Assembly: GCA_021399435.1 (NCBI GenBank)
Contig: JAJTUP010000100.1
Coordinates: 124,001-188,000, forward strand
DNA: 64,000 nt
Origin: Diaporthe sp. PMI_573
Lineage: Eukaryota > Ascomycota > Sordariomycetes > Diaporthales > Diaporthaceae
Direction: 5' to 3'
Numbering within the stretch: position 1 is the stretch's first letter; every line of letters starts with the position of its first letter. A program made the position numbers and the translations under genes. Under the pieces are notes generated by a model. The model did no database searches and was not told the origin of the DNA. It saw only the letters and a program-made list of their open reading frames with translations. Positions 12,682-23,587 of the stretch are shown in pieces.

Positions 12682-15600
12682 TAGAAGTTTGATGTGAAGA
12701 GCTTGTCTCTATCTGATATGATTTTATGTGGTATTTTGTAATTGCTTATAATGATTTGTAGGAATGTATATATGAGTTTCTCTACTGTGCTGGCTTCCTT
12801 GTATGGTATGAAGTATATGTACTTGCTTAGTCTACAAACTACTACTAAGATATTGTTAAAGAGTATTTTAGTTAAGGGTTTTTGTGAGAGAGGTAGCTTG
12901 ATGATAAAGTCTAGACTGATGGATGACTATATAGTTGTAGGTACTGGTAGGGGCTTTAAAAGTCTATATGGTTTGTGCCTAGCCGTTTTGTTTTTGTTGC
13001 AAGAGTTGTATTGCTTGATGATTTCCTCTATTCTTTGTCTGAGGTTTGGGATCTGGTGAGTTTGTTGGATCCTTTTGGCTATTGCTAATATGTCTTGGTG
13101 TCTATGTGCTGGGGCTTTGTGTATTTCCTTGATTAAGTTGTCTTATTCTTTGGGATTGGTAGGTGTTTCCTTGGGTGTGGTGTTGACTCTAAACGTAGTG
13201 TTGAGTTCTTAGTTGAGTATGAGGTTTCTATCTTCTTGAGTCCTAAAGATTGTCTATTTGGTAGGGGATTCCTTGTTCTAGTGGTCGGGTTGCCTGTTAA
13301 GAGCGTCTGTTTAAGCGTTCTTAATTCCATCTATGTATATAACCTTAATGTCAAACTATAAAAGGAATTCTACATATTTAACCTGTCTTTTGTTAAGTTG
13401 CTTAGTTGTGGTAAAAATTATTAGGTTCTTATAATCTATATAGAGCTTGATCTATTTCTTAGCTTTAATAAGGTAGTGTTGCCATTCCTAGAATACATAT
13501 ACTATTGCCATAAATTCTTTATCTAGTGTAGCATAGCGAGTTTCTGGTCTATTGAATTTCTTACTAAAGTTTGCAATAATGTATACTCGTTCTTAGTTAT
13601 CGTGCTGGGTAAGTTCTCTGCCTACTATATTGTTTGAGGCGTCTGTGTGTATCTTAAACTCCTTGTTGGGGTCTGCTTTTTCGAGTACTAGGTCTTTAGT
13701 GACTTTGTCCTTAATTTTATCAAATGTTTGTTGAGTTTCTCTTGTCTATTTAAATGTTTATTTCTTTTTGATGAGATCTGTAAGGGGTTTGTAAATACTG
13801 CTGTAGTTCTGGATAAACTGTCTATAGAAGTTGGCGTAGCCTAGAAATACTCTAATGTCTTTAATGTATATTAGTGTTGGCCATTCTTTAATTGCTTAAA
13901 CCTTGTCTTTTTATATCCTAATAAGTCCGGGTTTAATGGTATATCTAAGATAGTTGACTTTCTAAACGTAGAAAAAGCTTTTCTCTAGTTCCACTAAAAG
14001 ATTTATGTCCTGAAGCTTCTAAAGTACTAGCTTGACGTATTATTTGTATTCTTTAAGAGTTTATAAAAAGATGAGAATATTATCTAAATAAGCGATAATA
14101 ATAATATTAAGGTATTTATATAGGACCTGATTAATTATTTCCTAAAATGATGCTAGTATATTAGTTAATCTAAATGGTATGACTATATATTTATAATATT
14201 TATAGCGTGTTTGAAATACTATTTTTTATTTTTCTTCTTTCTTTATTTAGATAAGGTTATAGGTTTCCTTAAGGTTGAGGGCTATAAACTATTATACTCC
14301 TTATAGTCAGTCTCGTAGTTCTTTAATAAGGGGTAGAGGGTACTAATTCTTGATAATAATGTCATTAAGTTATTAGTAGTTTACATAGAGTCGTGGCTTA
14401 CCATTTTTCTTAGATATAAATAAGATTAGGTATTCTGCTAGTAATCTTAAAGGTTAAATATATCCTTTTTTAAGGTTTTTATTAAGGTATTCCCTAAGTA
14501 CCTTAAGTTTTTCTTTATTAAGTCTATAGATCTTATAAAACTTTGGTGTCTCTCCTTCTTGTATGGGGATCTCGTAGTCCTATTAGCTGTGTTTAGGGAT
14601 TCCTATATCGAGTTCCTCCTAAAATACTTTTCTAAACTTGTAGTATTCTTTTAGTATTTGTTTAAATCTTACTAGGGTACTTTATTCTCTATACTAATGT
14701 AGGTAGAGGAGGTATTGCTTTGTTTCTTGTTTGTAAGTGGTGCTATATGTTGATCAGCTTTGGCCTTTCCTTAAGATCTTTAAGTAGTCTGATCCTTCTC
14801 TGTTTTCTTAAAGCTAAGTCCCTTTCTGACTACTTCTAGAGGTATTTGTGGGTTTGTTTAAGTGCGTCTCTTTACTATCCTTAGTAACTGAACTCTGTCC
14901 TGCACCGTTAATTACAACCTTCTTCTGGGAAACAGCATTGTCTCAAAAGATCTAGCTAGTAGTCTAATTAATTCAGGGATTTATAGCTCTTAGCCATAAA
15001 AGTCTTAAGATTAGTTTATATTATACTATATCCATAATATCTAGAGTTATAGAAGTTTTGTGTCCTTAGATCAAGACAGGTAGATAATTAGTCTCTATAT
15101 TAATTACTCTATTTCTATATCCTACTTCTATACCTTTCACGGTACTAAGTCTATAGGGGTCTTCCTTCTAATACTATAGGATTTTATCTTTATTAATAAT
15201 TCTTAGTAATATAAAGTTACTCTAAGCACCACTATCTAACAGTACGCTATATATCTTTTTGTTAATTTCTGCTCTTAGTAGAATGTATGTATAATTGCTT
15301 GTCTATATTGTATACAGGGACCAATGGTCTTTAATTGGCTGTTATCCTTTTATAGGTAATTATTGTTATTTCCTGATTCTCATTAGGTCTTAATCTAGAT
15401 TCTTATAGTATGTTATTTCCTTAACTAGTCGTGGTACTAGCTTATTAGCTTGTGTTTCCTGTAAATGGGGTATCTTGGTAATCTATAGTCTTAAGGTCGT
15501 TACCTACTATATAGGTATTTTAGTAGGAGTTAAGGGTTTAAGGTAAGAATAGTATAAGCCTTTTCCTTGTTATATTTACTAGGTTTCTAGTAGTAAAGCT

Positions 15601-17158
15601 CGTCTTCTTTATACACCCTAGTAGTAGGTCCTTCGCTAAAGCGTCGGGAAAACAGGTCAAACTTAGCTTTCTCCCTAAAGTAAGTATGGTAGAGATTTTA
15701 GATATAGAAGGCCTAGAAGATTTCTCTGTATGCTGGGTGTCCTGGCTATAGGCATAGTTCATCACCCGTTCTATACTTCTCAGGCGGCTAGTTGAGTTCC
15801 CGTATTATTTATATTAACTGGGTTCCTGTAATAGCGATTCTGGTGGTACTGGTATTTAGAGTAATGGAGATGCTGCGTCCTAGGTATCTTTTAGGGTATT
15901 TATTGGGGTTTTTGGTAAAGTCTTTGTTTTGCTTCGTTAGTTGGTTGGTCCGTAGCAGACTACCTTCTTTCCAGGCATCTGTCTAGGAGTTTTCTACTCT
16001 AGCATACTTGGTGTTTAAACAATCTAAGTCGCTATCTTTCATTACTATATTATATAGTAGTCCTTGTCTTCTTATTGCTAACTGTCTTTCCTGTCGAGGT
16101 TTCCTGGAAAACCATCTAGAGGCTACTTTTTCCGAAAGGTGTAGTATATACTAATTGTTAAAGTAGAAGGTTTAATTAAGGGTTTCGTGTCGTTTATTAG
16201 CGTCTACTACTTTCTTGGAAATAGGTAGTAGGTTGTCTGGATTTTCGGGTTCCTGCTTGTTAGGGTGGATTGGATATTCTATATAAAGGTTAGGTTGATA
16301 TATATAGTTTGTTCTGCCTTCTGGGTATACCGGGTATTGCTCGTTGAGCGAGTAGCTACACTGCTGGTATAGTTCTTGTTGTTGGGTTATGTTAACCTGT
16401 TATTATCCCTCGGGGACTAGCTTTTATTACTGTTTCTTTAGCTAGTGGTATTCTCTTGCAAAGTGTCTAGGTTTTCTACAGTTATAGTATTCCTTGCTAG
16501 TTGGTTTTCGTTATGCTGCGTTGAGTTCTATAGGGCCTGAATGAGTTCTGCTAGCCGTGCTGTTATATCCTTGTTAGTGTTAGGGTCGATGGTTATTGTG
16601 GAAGTTACTACTGTGCTAGTACTTCCTTCCCGTATTTGGCTGGTTTCAAGGCTTCTACGAGTTGTTAGGTGTCTTGTGCTGTTATTTTTGCCTTTGTTTG
16701 AAGAGGTGGTTATCAATGTGTATAGCCATAGATATATATTTAGCAAAGTCGTTAGGTTGGTTTAGCTTGGCGATTTTATCCTTGACATCCTCCTTGAGTC
16801 CTTCATAAAACTGGCTCATGAGTATATCCTCTCCCTAGCTGATATAGGTGGTGAGTTGCTTGAAATGGGCTGTATAGGTTAATGTTGACCCGGTTTATCT
16901 AAGCTACATAAGCTGTCTTTCAGCAGTCCTGTCTTTGTCGGGATCTCTAAAGGCATCCTTGAGAGCTTGCTTAAAGTGGTTGAAGGTTTTGAAGATTTTC
17001 TTAATATTGTCGTCCTAGTCTTTCTCGTCATTCTCTAGATAATCCCTTAGGGTTAGTTTAAACTATACGAGTATGTTTTCTTTAAGGCGATGTCTAGTGA
17101 AGATGATCTTGTTATGGTGGGTTTCAAACTAGAGGTGGTTATGTTTAAAGTAGGCACG

Positions 17159-17633
17159 TGTAACGATCAAGGTTTCCTGGGTCCTCTAAACCGTGAATCG
17201 GGGTTTATGTCCAAGATACGTAACAAGACGGTTGATTGAGCAAATGGGGTTTCTGACAATGATCACAAGCTAATGAAAGCTATTCAGGGTGAATACTTAG
17301 ATTGACTGCTGAAGAGCTGTCCATACTATCTAGCTATCTGGTAATGAGTGTATCCTTATATGTCCATCTCTTCAGTGAGGCTCGCCGGGAGCGCTGGTCG
17401 CTCCTGGCGATCCAGTATGGGGGAGCGTCGGGAGCGCTGGTCGCTCCTGTCGCTCCTTGGTGTTGGATCGCTGGGATCGATTGTCGCTCCAATCGATCCG
17501 TCTTTATCTAATCAGCGATCACGTGACCATTGGCTTGGTCCCTTGTGCCGTTCGTTTGGCCGGTGTGCTGGCCTAGTGGGGTTGTTCCTTCGCAGAACCA
17601 ACCGTTGGTCCTATTTCTGTCAGGGTCGTGACA
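17159..17633. repeat. Solo LTR (475 bp) with perfect 5-bp target-site duplication
   Basis: It starts TGTAACGATC and ends GGGTCGTGACA, and is flanked on both sides by GCACG (17154-17158 and 17634-17638). It interrupts the Gypsy gag frame, which resumes on the other side. It resembles the LTR at 17892-18357 but is much less mutated, so it is a younger relative reduced by LTR-LTR recombination. Confidence 0.9.
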
Positions 17634-17891
17634 GCACGGTACTACGTGAGGAACCCCTGGAGGGTTCCCTTGTCTCCCTTATAGGGGCTGGGCTTGTCTA
17701 TCTTAAAAGCCTTGGCTTGCTAGAGCGTGTAGAGACGCATAATTTCCTGCTGAAGTTGGCTAATCTAATCACCTATTTCCCTAATAGGGTTAGCCTTAGT
17801 CTGGGTAACCTGGGAGGCGGTAGGAGTCTAAGGTGCCATTATGTCTTGATATTATATAGTTAGTAACCACATAGTTATACTGAATAAGAGT

Positions 17892-18357
17892 TGTTAAAAT
17901 ATAATAATTATACTAAACCTTTATAGGGTTTAGTAAGTAACCTATAGGGTTTATGTTAGTAATATAGCGTAGAGATAATACTTGACTATTTAGTATAAGA
18001 CACGATAATTCTTTGAGTATGATCACTAGCTGTGAGGCTATCTAGTTATTAGACTAAATACTTAGATTAACGACTAAAGAGTCTATTCTATAAAAGCTAT
18101 CTACTGTAGTAATGACCATGTCCTTATATGTTCCGACTCTTCAGTTGACTCGATGGAATCGATGGTAATTCCGTCGACTTGGTGTTGTCTCAATGGAATC
18201 AATGTCGAGTCTATCGATTTATCTCCCCTGGATAGGTCCTGATCCTAATCCTGGCCTTGGCGTACCCTGCTGACTTTGCCCTTAAGTGCCTGCGGGGTTA
18301 CGTCGTGGCATCTGATTCTGATTGCCGGGGTCATCGAAACGGGTCCCCTGGGTGCCA
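17892..18357 (-). repeat. 5' LTR of the Gypsy element, RIP-mutated
   Basis: Homologous along its length to the solo LTR at 17159-17633. Shared landmarks include a TATGTTCC/TATGTCC stretch and CTCTTCAGT. The gag start lies about 50 bp beyond its minus-strand end. Outer boundaries are approximate because mutation has blurred them. Confidence 0.7.
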
Positions 18358-18717
18358 TCGTGTTGGTTTATAACAATAAGTATAGTTACTTTGATCTATT
18401 AAAGCCGCTATTATACCGCTTGTTAAGGCTTATACTGTGCTGCCTTTAGGGACAGAAAAGGTTCCGGATGTTTCTTTCTTGTATTGGGGATCTCGATATC
18501 CACTACTTGTTATTGAGGTTGGGCTGCCACCTCCCGCGCTGCTACCGACCAAGGCGCTGCCGCCGATCCCTCAGGCGAGGAAGAGGAGGTCGTCGAGCAT
18601 CCCGCCCAGGATGGGCATGAGGACCCCCGCGACGCTGGTCGGAGGGGAGATATGACCAAACGAGCGACATTTGAACATGTCTTGCGAAAATTTTTCTTTT
18701 GTTTCTGTTGGTTGGGC

Positions 18718-18735
18718 TTTATCGTATACGATAAA
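18718..18735. repeat. 18-bp perfect palindrome
   Basis: TTTATCGTATACGATAAA is symmetrical around TATA. No function is assigned. Confidence 0.8.
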
Positions 18736-18804
18736 AAAGAAGTGTTAGCGAAGAGAAAAGGAGAGGGCAGACCGAATGGGTATTCCATTAAGTCTAGAGG
18801 GTCT

Positions 18805-18854
18805 GGTTGTCGCTTCGAAGGGTGTGGCGAAGCCACGCCCGTAGGGCGACAACC
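18805..18854. repeat. 50-nt two-stem hairpin
   Basis: The outer arms GGTTGTCGC / GCGACAACC and inner arms GTGTGGC / GCCACGCC pair around a GAA loop. It lies 70 bp from the 18-bp palindrome and may be the end of an unrecognised mobile element. Confidence 0.65.
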
Positions 18855-21709
18855 CTTTATAGTGCAGGCCCCGCGCTAGCCACGGGCCCTCCACTATTCA
18901 CTTACAGACCTATTCACTATAGACCTATCAACAGTTTCCTTGGCAAAATATGATTGATGAATTGAAATGGGTGAACGGAGTATGCAACGGAATGGGAAAC
19001 GAAAGCTTGGAAGCGCGGACTTCCTATATTATACTCAACATTCGTCATCATAGCACCACTGGGTGGTGCGCTTGAACCCCTCGCTAAATGCGCATTTTTC
19101 CTTTGTCTGGATTCCTCAATGGCGGTGTTTTGGGCCGGCACGGAAAACGGGAACAAAAAGGCAAGGACTGGTGGGCAACTGGTCGGGGAGCAAACGGATT
19201 GTTCTTGGGGAACGGGAACCAGGAACGACGGACGGCGTCCCTTTGGAACGAGTGAGCGCTATCTTCTGCTGTCTTTTCTGACTGAGCCTACATGTGTGTT
19301 TTTTGTTTTGTAAGAAACATGGTGAAATGGGAAAGAATCTGGGGCGGGATATTAGAACACTGGCACGTGCGTGCGGCATTGCCTGGGAGAAGGCTGGCTT
19401 GCTTGCTAGCTAGCTAGCTATTATTGATGGTCACAATCACAGTCACACACATGACAGAGGAATACAGCACAGCATTTTTGGTTTCAAGACGGAGAAGGCT
19501 AGCTAAGCTGGTGATATGGACCACAGCCTACATGTGGTGTTTAGTTGGTGCCTACCTAGGTACCTAGGTAGGCAGGTGGCTGTGTGCGATTTACAGCTAG
19601 TAGCGCTAAGCCGCAGCGTGTCCAGACCACCTCCGCACTTATGAGACCCTACAAATTGGTGACAGCTCACTGGCATGATATAGAAAAGAGCTGGTACGCA
19701 GCTACCATTGTACCTACAGACATGTCTACGTGAGTCATCAGCCACAGGCCACCAGCCACTAACTCTGCTAATTATTACACCGTCTGACACGATTAAAGTC
19801 CTGCCCTCCCCCGGCCGAATGTCCCTCGTCAACTGCGCACTTCAAAAGTTCCGAGCAATCCTACCCAGCGTGGCGCAAGGCTCGAGTCGGCGTACCAAGG
19901 CTCGAGGCGGCGTACCAAAGTAGTATTCGCTTTGGCACGTTGGCTCGGAGTCCGAGGCAACACCGTCGCGAACCTAAAGTGCGTTTTCTTTTGGTCAGCC
20001 CCCACGAAAGGTCATGGGTCGGCTGAGTGCGGTGCGGAAAAGACAAGTAAGAACCCGACCCCCCCTCACACTCCGCATCAGAAGATTAGCGTCCTCCACA
20101 TATTCCTATAGATTTCAGAGGTGATACATGGTGTCGTCAACTGCGGGAGAGGGAGCACATCACTGAGGGGGTCCGCACCTTTTGCAAAAGCACCGTCTAT
20201 GATGACAGGAGACGGCCGGTGGCCAACATCAGGATGACACCACCTGGTCGTCCGGAGCTGAGACGGCGTGCTGTTGGGACGAGGGGCTCTTGCCGCGCTG
20301 TTGACGAGTGGTGAGGGAGGGAGGGATAGGAGAGCGGTGATCTGGTGTCGTGGCGGCCATCCCCGCGAGTGTGGGCGAAGACAGCCGACCAAAAAGTCAA
20401 GGAACAAGTGCAGGCAAGCTGGTGCGGTCGCGTGTGCTCTCCTGGGCCGGAGCCGAGTGGTGCCCGGATGGGGAACTGCGGTCACGAGAGGGAGAGGACA
20501 GACAGGTAAACACAGGAGGGGGTTGAACATGAGAACAGAACGCGGGATGGAAATTGAGGGTGGCGGCGGTGCATGTTGAAGGAGTTGTGGAAGAGAAGCA
20601 GACCGAGGAAGAAGATGGGGACTGGAACGAGGAGAAGTCCAGGTTTGTTTACTTTGCTCATGAAGAGGTTGCTATTTGGAAAGATCGAAGCATGATCTGT
20701 ACTTTCCTCCCCTTCTCCACCGCTCACTCATCACTCATACTACGTACACTACAGAGATGGTAGGTAGGATGGGTAACTACGGCAGACTCGGAAGCAGTGC
20801 TCTGTTCCAAGGTTCCCAGTGGCGGATGCCACTTCCTTCTCCGACGTTTTCATCCATCCGAGGCGTCCCTACCTCAAAAGTGTGGAGGGCTCAGATTCTG
20901 CTCGCCCCTTCTCCTTCTGCACAGACAAATGTGTGCAGAGGGACTCCAGCCTTGTCTCTATCCCACATGTGTCTTTCGCCCTTCATCTGCACCCACGAAA
21001 TGAGATCGGTGGCCCGGAAGAATCAGGCACACCTGCCGGCCTAGGTAGATACATAGCTGGGAGATACAAGGATCCACAAGACGTCTGGTTGATGTCGCAC
21101 ATTTGAAATGCCTTGAATGCTAGATCTCGTTGCCGATAGAGATTTGAGGCCTTACTGACCAAGATGCCCTGTGTCGCGCAAGGGTAGGAGAGACCACACA
21201 GCTTGTCTTGCCAGAGCAAGTCACAGTCCTCGCTGACTCCCAGAAGACAGCGTCTCTGCCTTCCAAGGCCAAGTCTCAAGCTACCTACCTAGGGCTAGGT
21301 AGGTTAGCAACCGTCGCTTTCACTTATTAGGCCTTCCAACCGTCAATTCAGCGGAGCGGGCGAGTGACGCGTTCCTATGTCCTACCCTTCAAGAATTTTT
21401 CGGGCCTCTCCACATTCAATCCTCTAACTCATCTAATCTTCCTCAACCCACCCTTTAATAGGGCTATAGTGTCTAGAGTGGCCCTCTCTGCAGGCCACCA
21501 AGGCGCTAGTTTCCAAATGGGCCACACGGCTTGCTCATTCCATAAGATCACAGCTTGCTACCTACCATCTTGTCAATGATACATATTATTCAGCTTTCAA
21601 CCCGAGCGTGGGTATCTAAGAGGAGATGATCCCAATGCGTTTTGCCGTGTCTGCACCACATGTTGAGAAACAGAGACAAGAATTTTGCTCTGGGTGCCAA
21701 ACATGACCT

Positions 21710-22580
21710 TCATTCCGTGTCTGTCTTTTTGTCTGCCTGGGCCTTTTCGTAGACCCAGTCATTTAGCCCCTTCCGATTTCGTGCAATCTCCACAGCATAA
21801 AACTGCATACGAGGAACTACAGGAGTGGTTAGCATCTGGTCGTCTGTCCGTCCTGCCTTGCTCAAATGCCCAGACTCTCTCAGATGCTTGCGCCGCCACA
21901 GGAGAGGAGTGGCCTTGCCTCTGTTACCTGGCCGACGCGGACGGTGGCACCACAAGAGGCCCACAAAGCTTAGCTCGGGCAGCAGTTGAAGCATGGGGAC
22001 TGGAAGCGGGAGCAGGGGTAAGGGCAGTGTGCGGCCGACTTACCGAAGATTGTGCCGTGTTGTGTGTATTCCTCCCTTGGACTTGAGCGCAGCATGGTGC
22101 CGAAGCTGTAGTCGTCGACCTTTTTCTCGTACGCCATCATGAAGTCACGCCACCGCTTCTTTCCTGCGACGCTCTTGAGCTTGCTCTCATCTATGGTCTC
22201 GGCGGGGTCGAAATCTGGGAAGTCCTTGCAGAGGTGGTCGAAGATCTCATCGTCAATCTTGGTCAGACGGAGGGTGCTGCCCTTGACCTTTTCTAGGATG
22301 GCCCAGTACGTCTCCAGATGCTGGACGGCTGCGGAGCGGCATGTTAGAGTCTGTCTGGGTCAAGATTGTCGGAATGAGCCATTGCCTGGCAGATATATGC
22401 CCATACCCTTGACAGCAAATTGCTTTTCGATCTGGTGTCCGCGGGTCAGTTTGGGGAGCCCCAGGCATACCAGGATGTCTCTGTCAAGTCTGGCCACTGG
22501 TGCTGGTGAGGGCTTACGTCTTCAAGATTGTCTGCTTCATTGGCATTGAAATTAGCTGGCACACGCTGTGTGCCAGCCAT
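21710..22580 (-). CDS. PBDC1 / yeast YPL225W-like protein (159 aa)
   Basis: Four exons read on the minus strand: 22580-22518, 22431-22407, 22328-22044, 21816-21710. Joined they give 159 aa, the usual size of the PBDC1 (DUF757, Polysacc_synt_4) family. Landmarks are the fungal N-terminal stretch RVPANFNANEADNLED, then KLTKIDDEI-like LRLTKIDDEIFDHL, a WRDFMMAYE core, and the C-terminal RMQFYAVEIARNRKGLNDW block. The yeast homologue is reported to assist the nascent elongation factor eEF1A, so the old polysaccharide-synthesis name is misleading. An in-frame ATG nine codons upstream (22607) is an alternative start. I chose 22580 because the family's conserved region begins right after it. The third intron (227 bp) is longer than its neighbours. 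Confidence 0.9.
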
Positions 22581-22607
22581 GGAGCTCTGGAACAGGTCGT
22601 CGGCCAT

Positions 22608-23587
22608 TTCTGTGCAGGCAGGTTTGGGAATGCCACGGGCTGTTTGCAGAACACACAAGTGGGTGGTAGGAGATTGTAGGAGGTGAGGAGGGCCAGGCTG
22701 GGTTGGGTGGGGGTTGAGGGTTGAGGGTTGAGGCTGAGGTTCAGACAGCACCTTAATTTTCCTGGGAAGGTTTGGGGTAGACTAGAATGGCCCAAGTCAA
22801 CGGCGAGCATTTGAAGCTTGATGGCGGGGCACCCACTGCAGGATGTCATCGACAGGGATGTTGGGCACAGCTGTGGGCAGGCAGTACAGGAAGAGCTGGG
22901 ATGGGCTGGCAGGGCTGGCAGGGCTTTGCACGGCTTGCATGGCTTGTAGGGTAGGGCGGGGTACAAGGGTACAAGGGTACCTACCTGGGTAGGTACCCGG
23001 GAGACCACGGCTACATCTTGGCCCCACCGGAAAACCCAATCCTCCACGGAGCCCAGGCACGTGCCAGGGAGCTCTACCTCGCGGCGGCTCGATGACAACC
23101 GCCAGGCCAGCCAAGGTCACCCCTTCCTCTCCTAGCCCAACAAGCACACATGGCTGTCATCTGGTTCATGCAAGAAAAGAGCGGTGTCATTGCCCAAGTG
23201 GGAGGAGAAGCTGCTGGCTGTCGCTGGGATAGAGGATGGCCAGGCCCTGGCTTCATGGGGTGCACAGCCAAAGCCTCAAGTGGCAGATGCCCAACTTCAA
23301 GCCTTTCACATATTTGCAGTTTGACTATCTTTTGTTTTTGTATCAGATGCCATTTTACACAATAGACACACAGGCCCCTGCGGCCTGGTTGACCCTACAC
23401 AGTACAGGTCAGGGCCATTTACTCCAGGTTCCGCACAATCTCAAGCCGTGAAGCAGATTTTCTGCCGGAACATATGCTTGGGTCCATCAGACCCGCCTTT
23501 GGGGCCGAGTGTGTTGTGAACCAAGTGGCCATCTCTTTGCACTGCCTAGAATCTCCAGTCTGACGTTTCCCCGGGCCGGGTCGAGCA
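22608..23587. other. Intergenic region between divergent genes
   Basis: Shared upstream region of the PBDC1-like gene (-) and the F-box-like gene (+). It contains a GGGTTGAGGG-type repeat near 22710, a GCTGGCAGG repeat near 22905, and a CCTACCTGGGTAGG palindrome at about 22980. No coding frame is convincing. Confidence 0.4.

Larger units (their letters stand above)
12682..18357 (-). mobile_element. Gypsy LTR retrotransposon, 5' LTR to integrase core, RIP-mutated and truncated
   Basis: Read on the minus strand the order is 5' LTR (about 18357-17892), gag from an ATG at 17839, a CX2CX4HX4C-like zinc knuckle near 16500-16450, a protease region, then reverse transcriptase. The RT (about 14500-13900) shows YPLPLI and AYLDNILIF, the latter being the YxDD box with one change. 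RNase H follows to about 13400, then integrase with a DFI motif and the SDRDKLFTSNF stretch near 12690. Gag-RT-RH-INT order marks Ty3/Gypsy. The integrase stops abruptly at 12682. Stops are mostly TAA/TAG at Gln or Trp positions. Gag is further split by a solo LTR at 17159-17633. Confidence 0.85.
18358..21709. other. Gene-poor transition from transposon block to genic DNA
   Basis: No frame here looks like a known protein; the longest open frames (up to about 150 codons) overlap each other on both strands. The left part (18.5-18.9 kb) contains an 18-bp palindrome and a long hairpin. Short CTAGCTAGC and CCTAGGTA palindromic repeats lie near 19410 and 19555. A frame at 18652-18879 (75 codons) is open but unrecognised. 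Confidence 0.5.

Noticed and set aside
20078..20530. 150-codon minus-strand frame in the gene-poor region
   Set aside because: Pro/His/Leu-rich, overlapped by open frames on both strands, no recognisable motif or splice partners.
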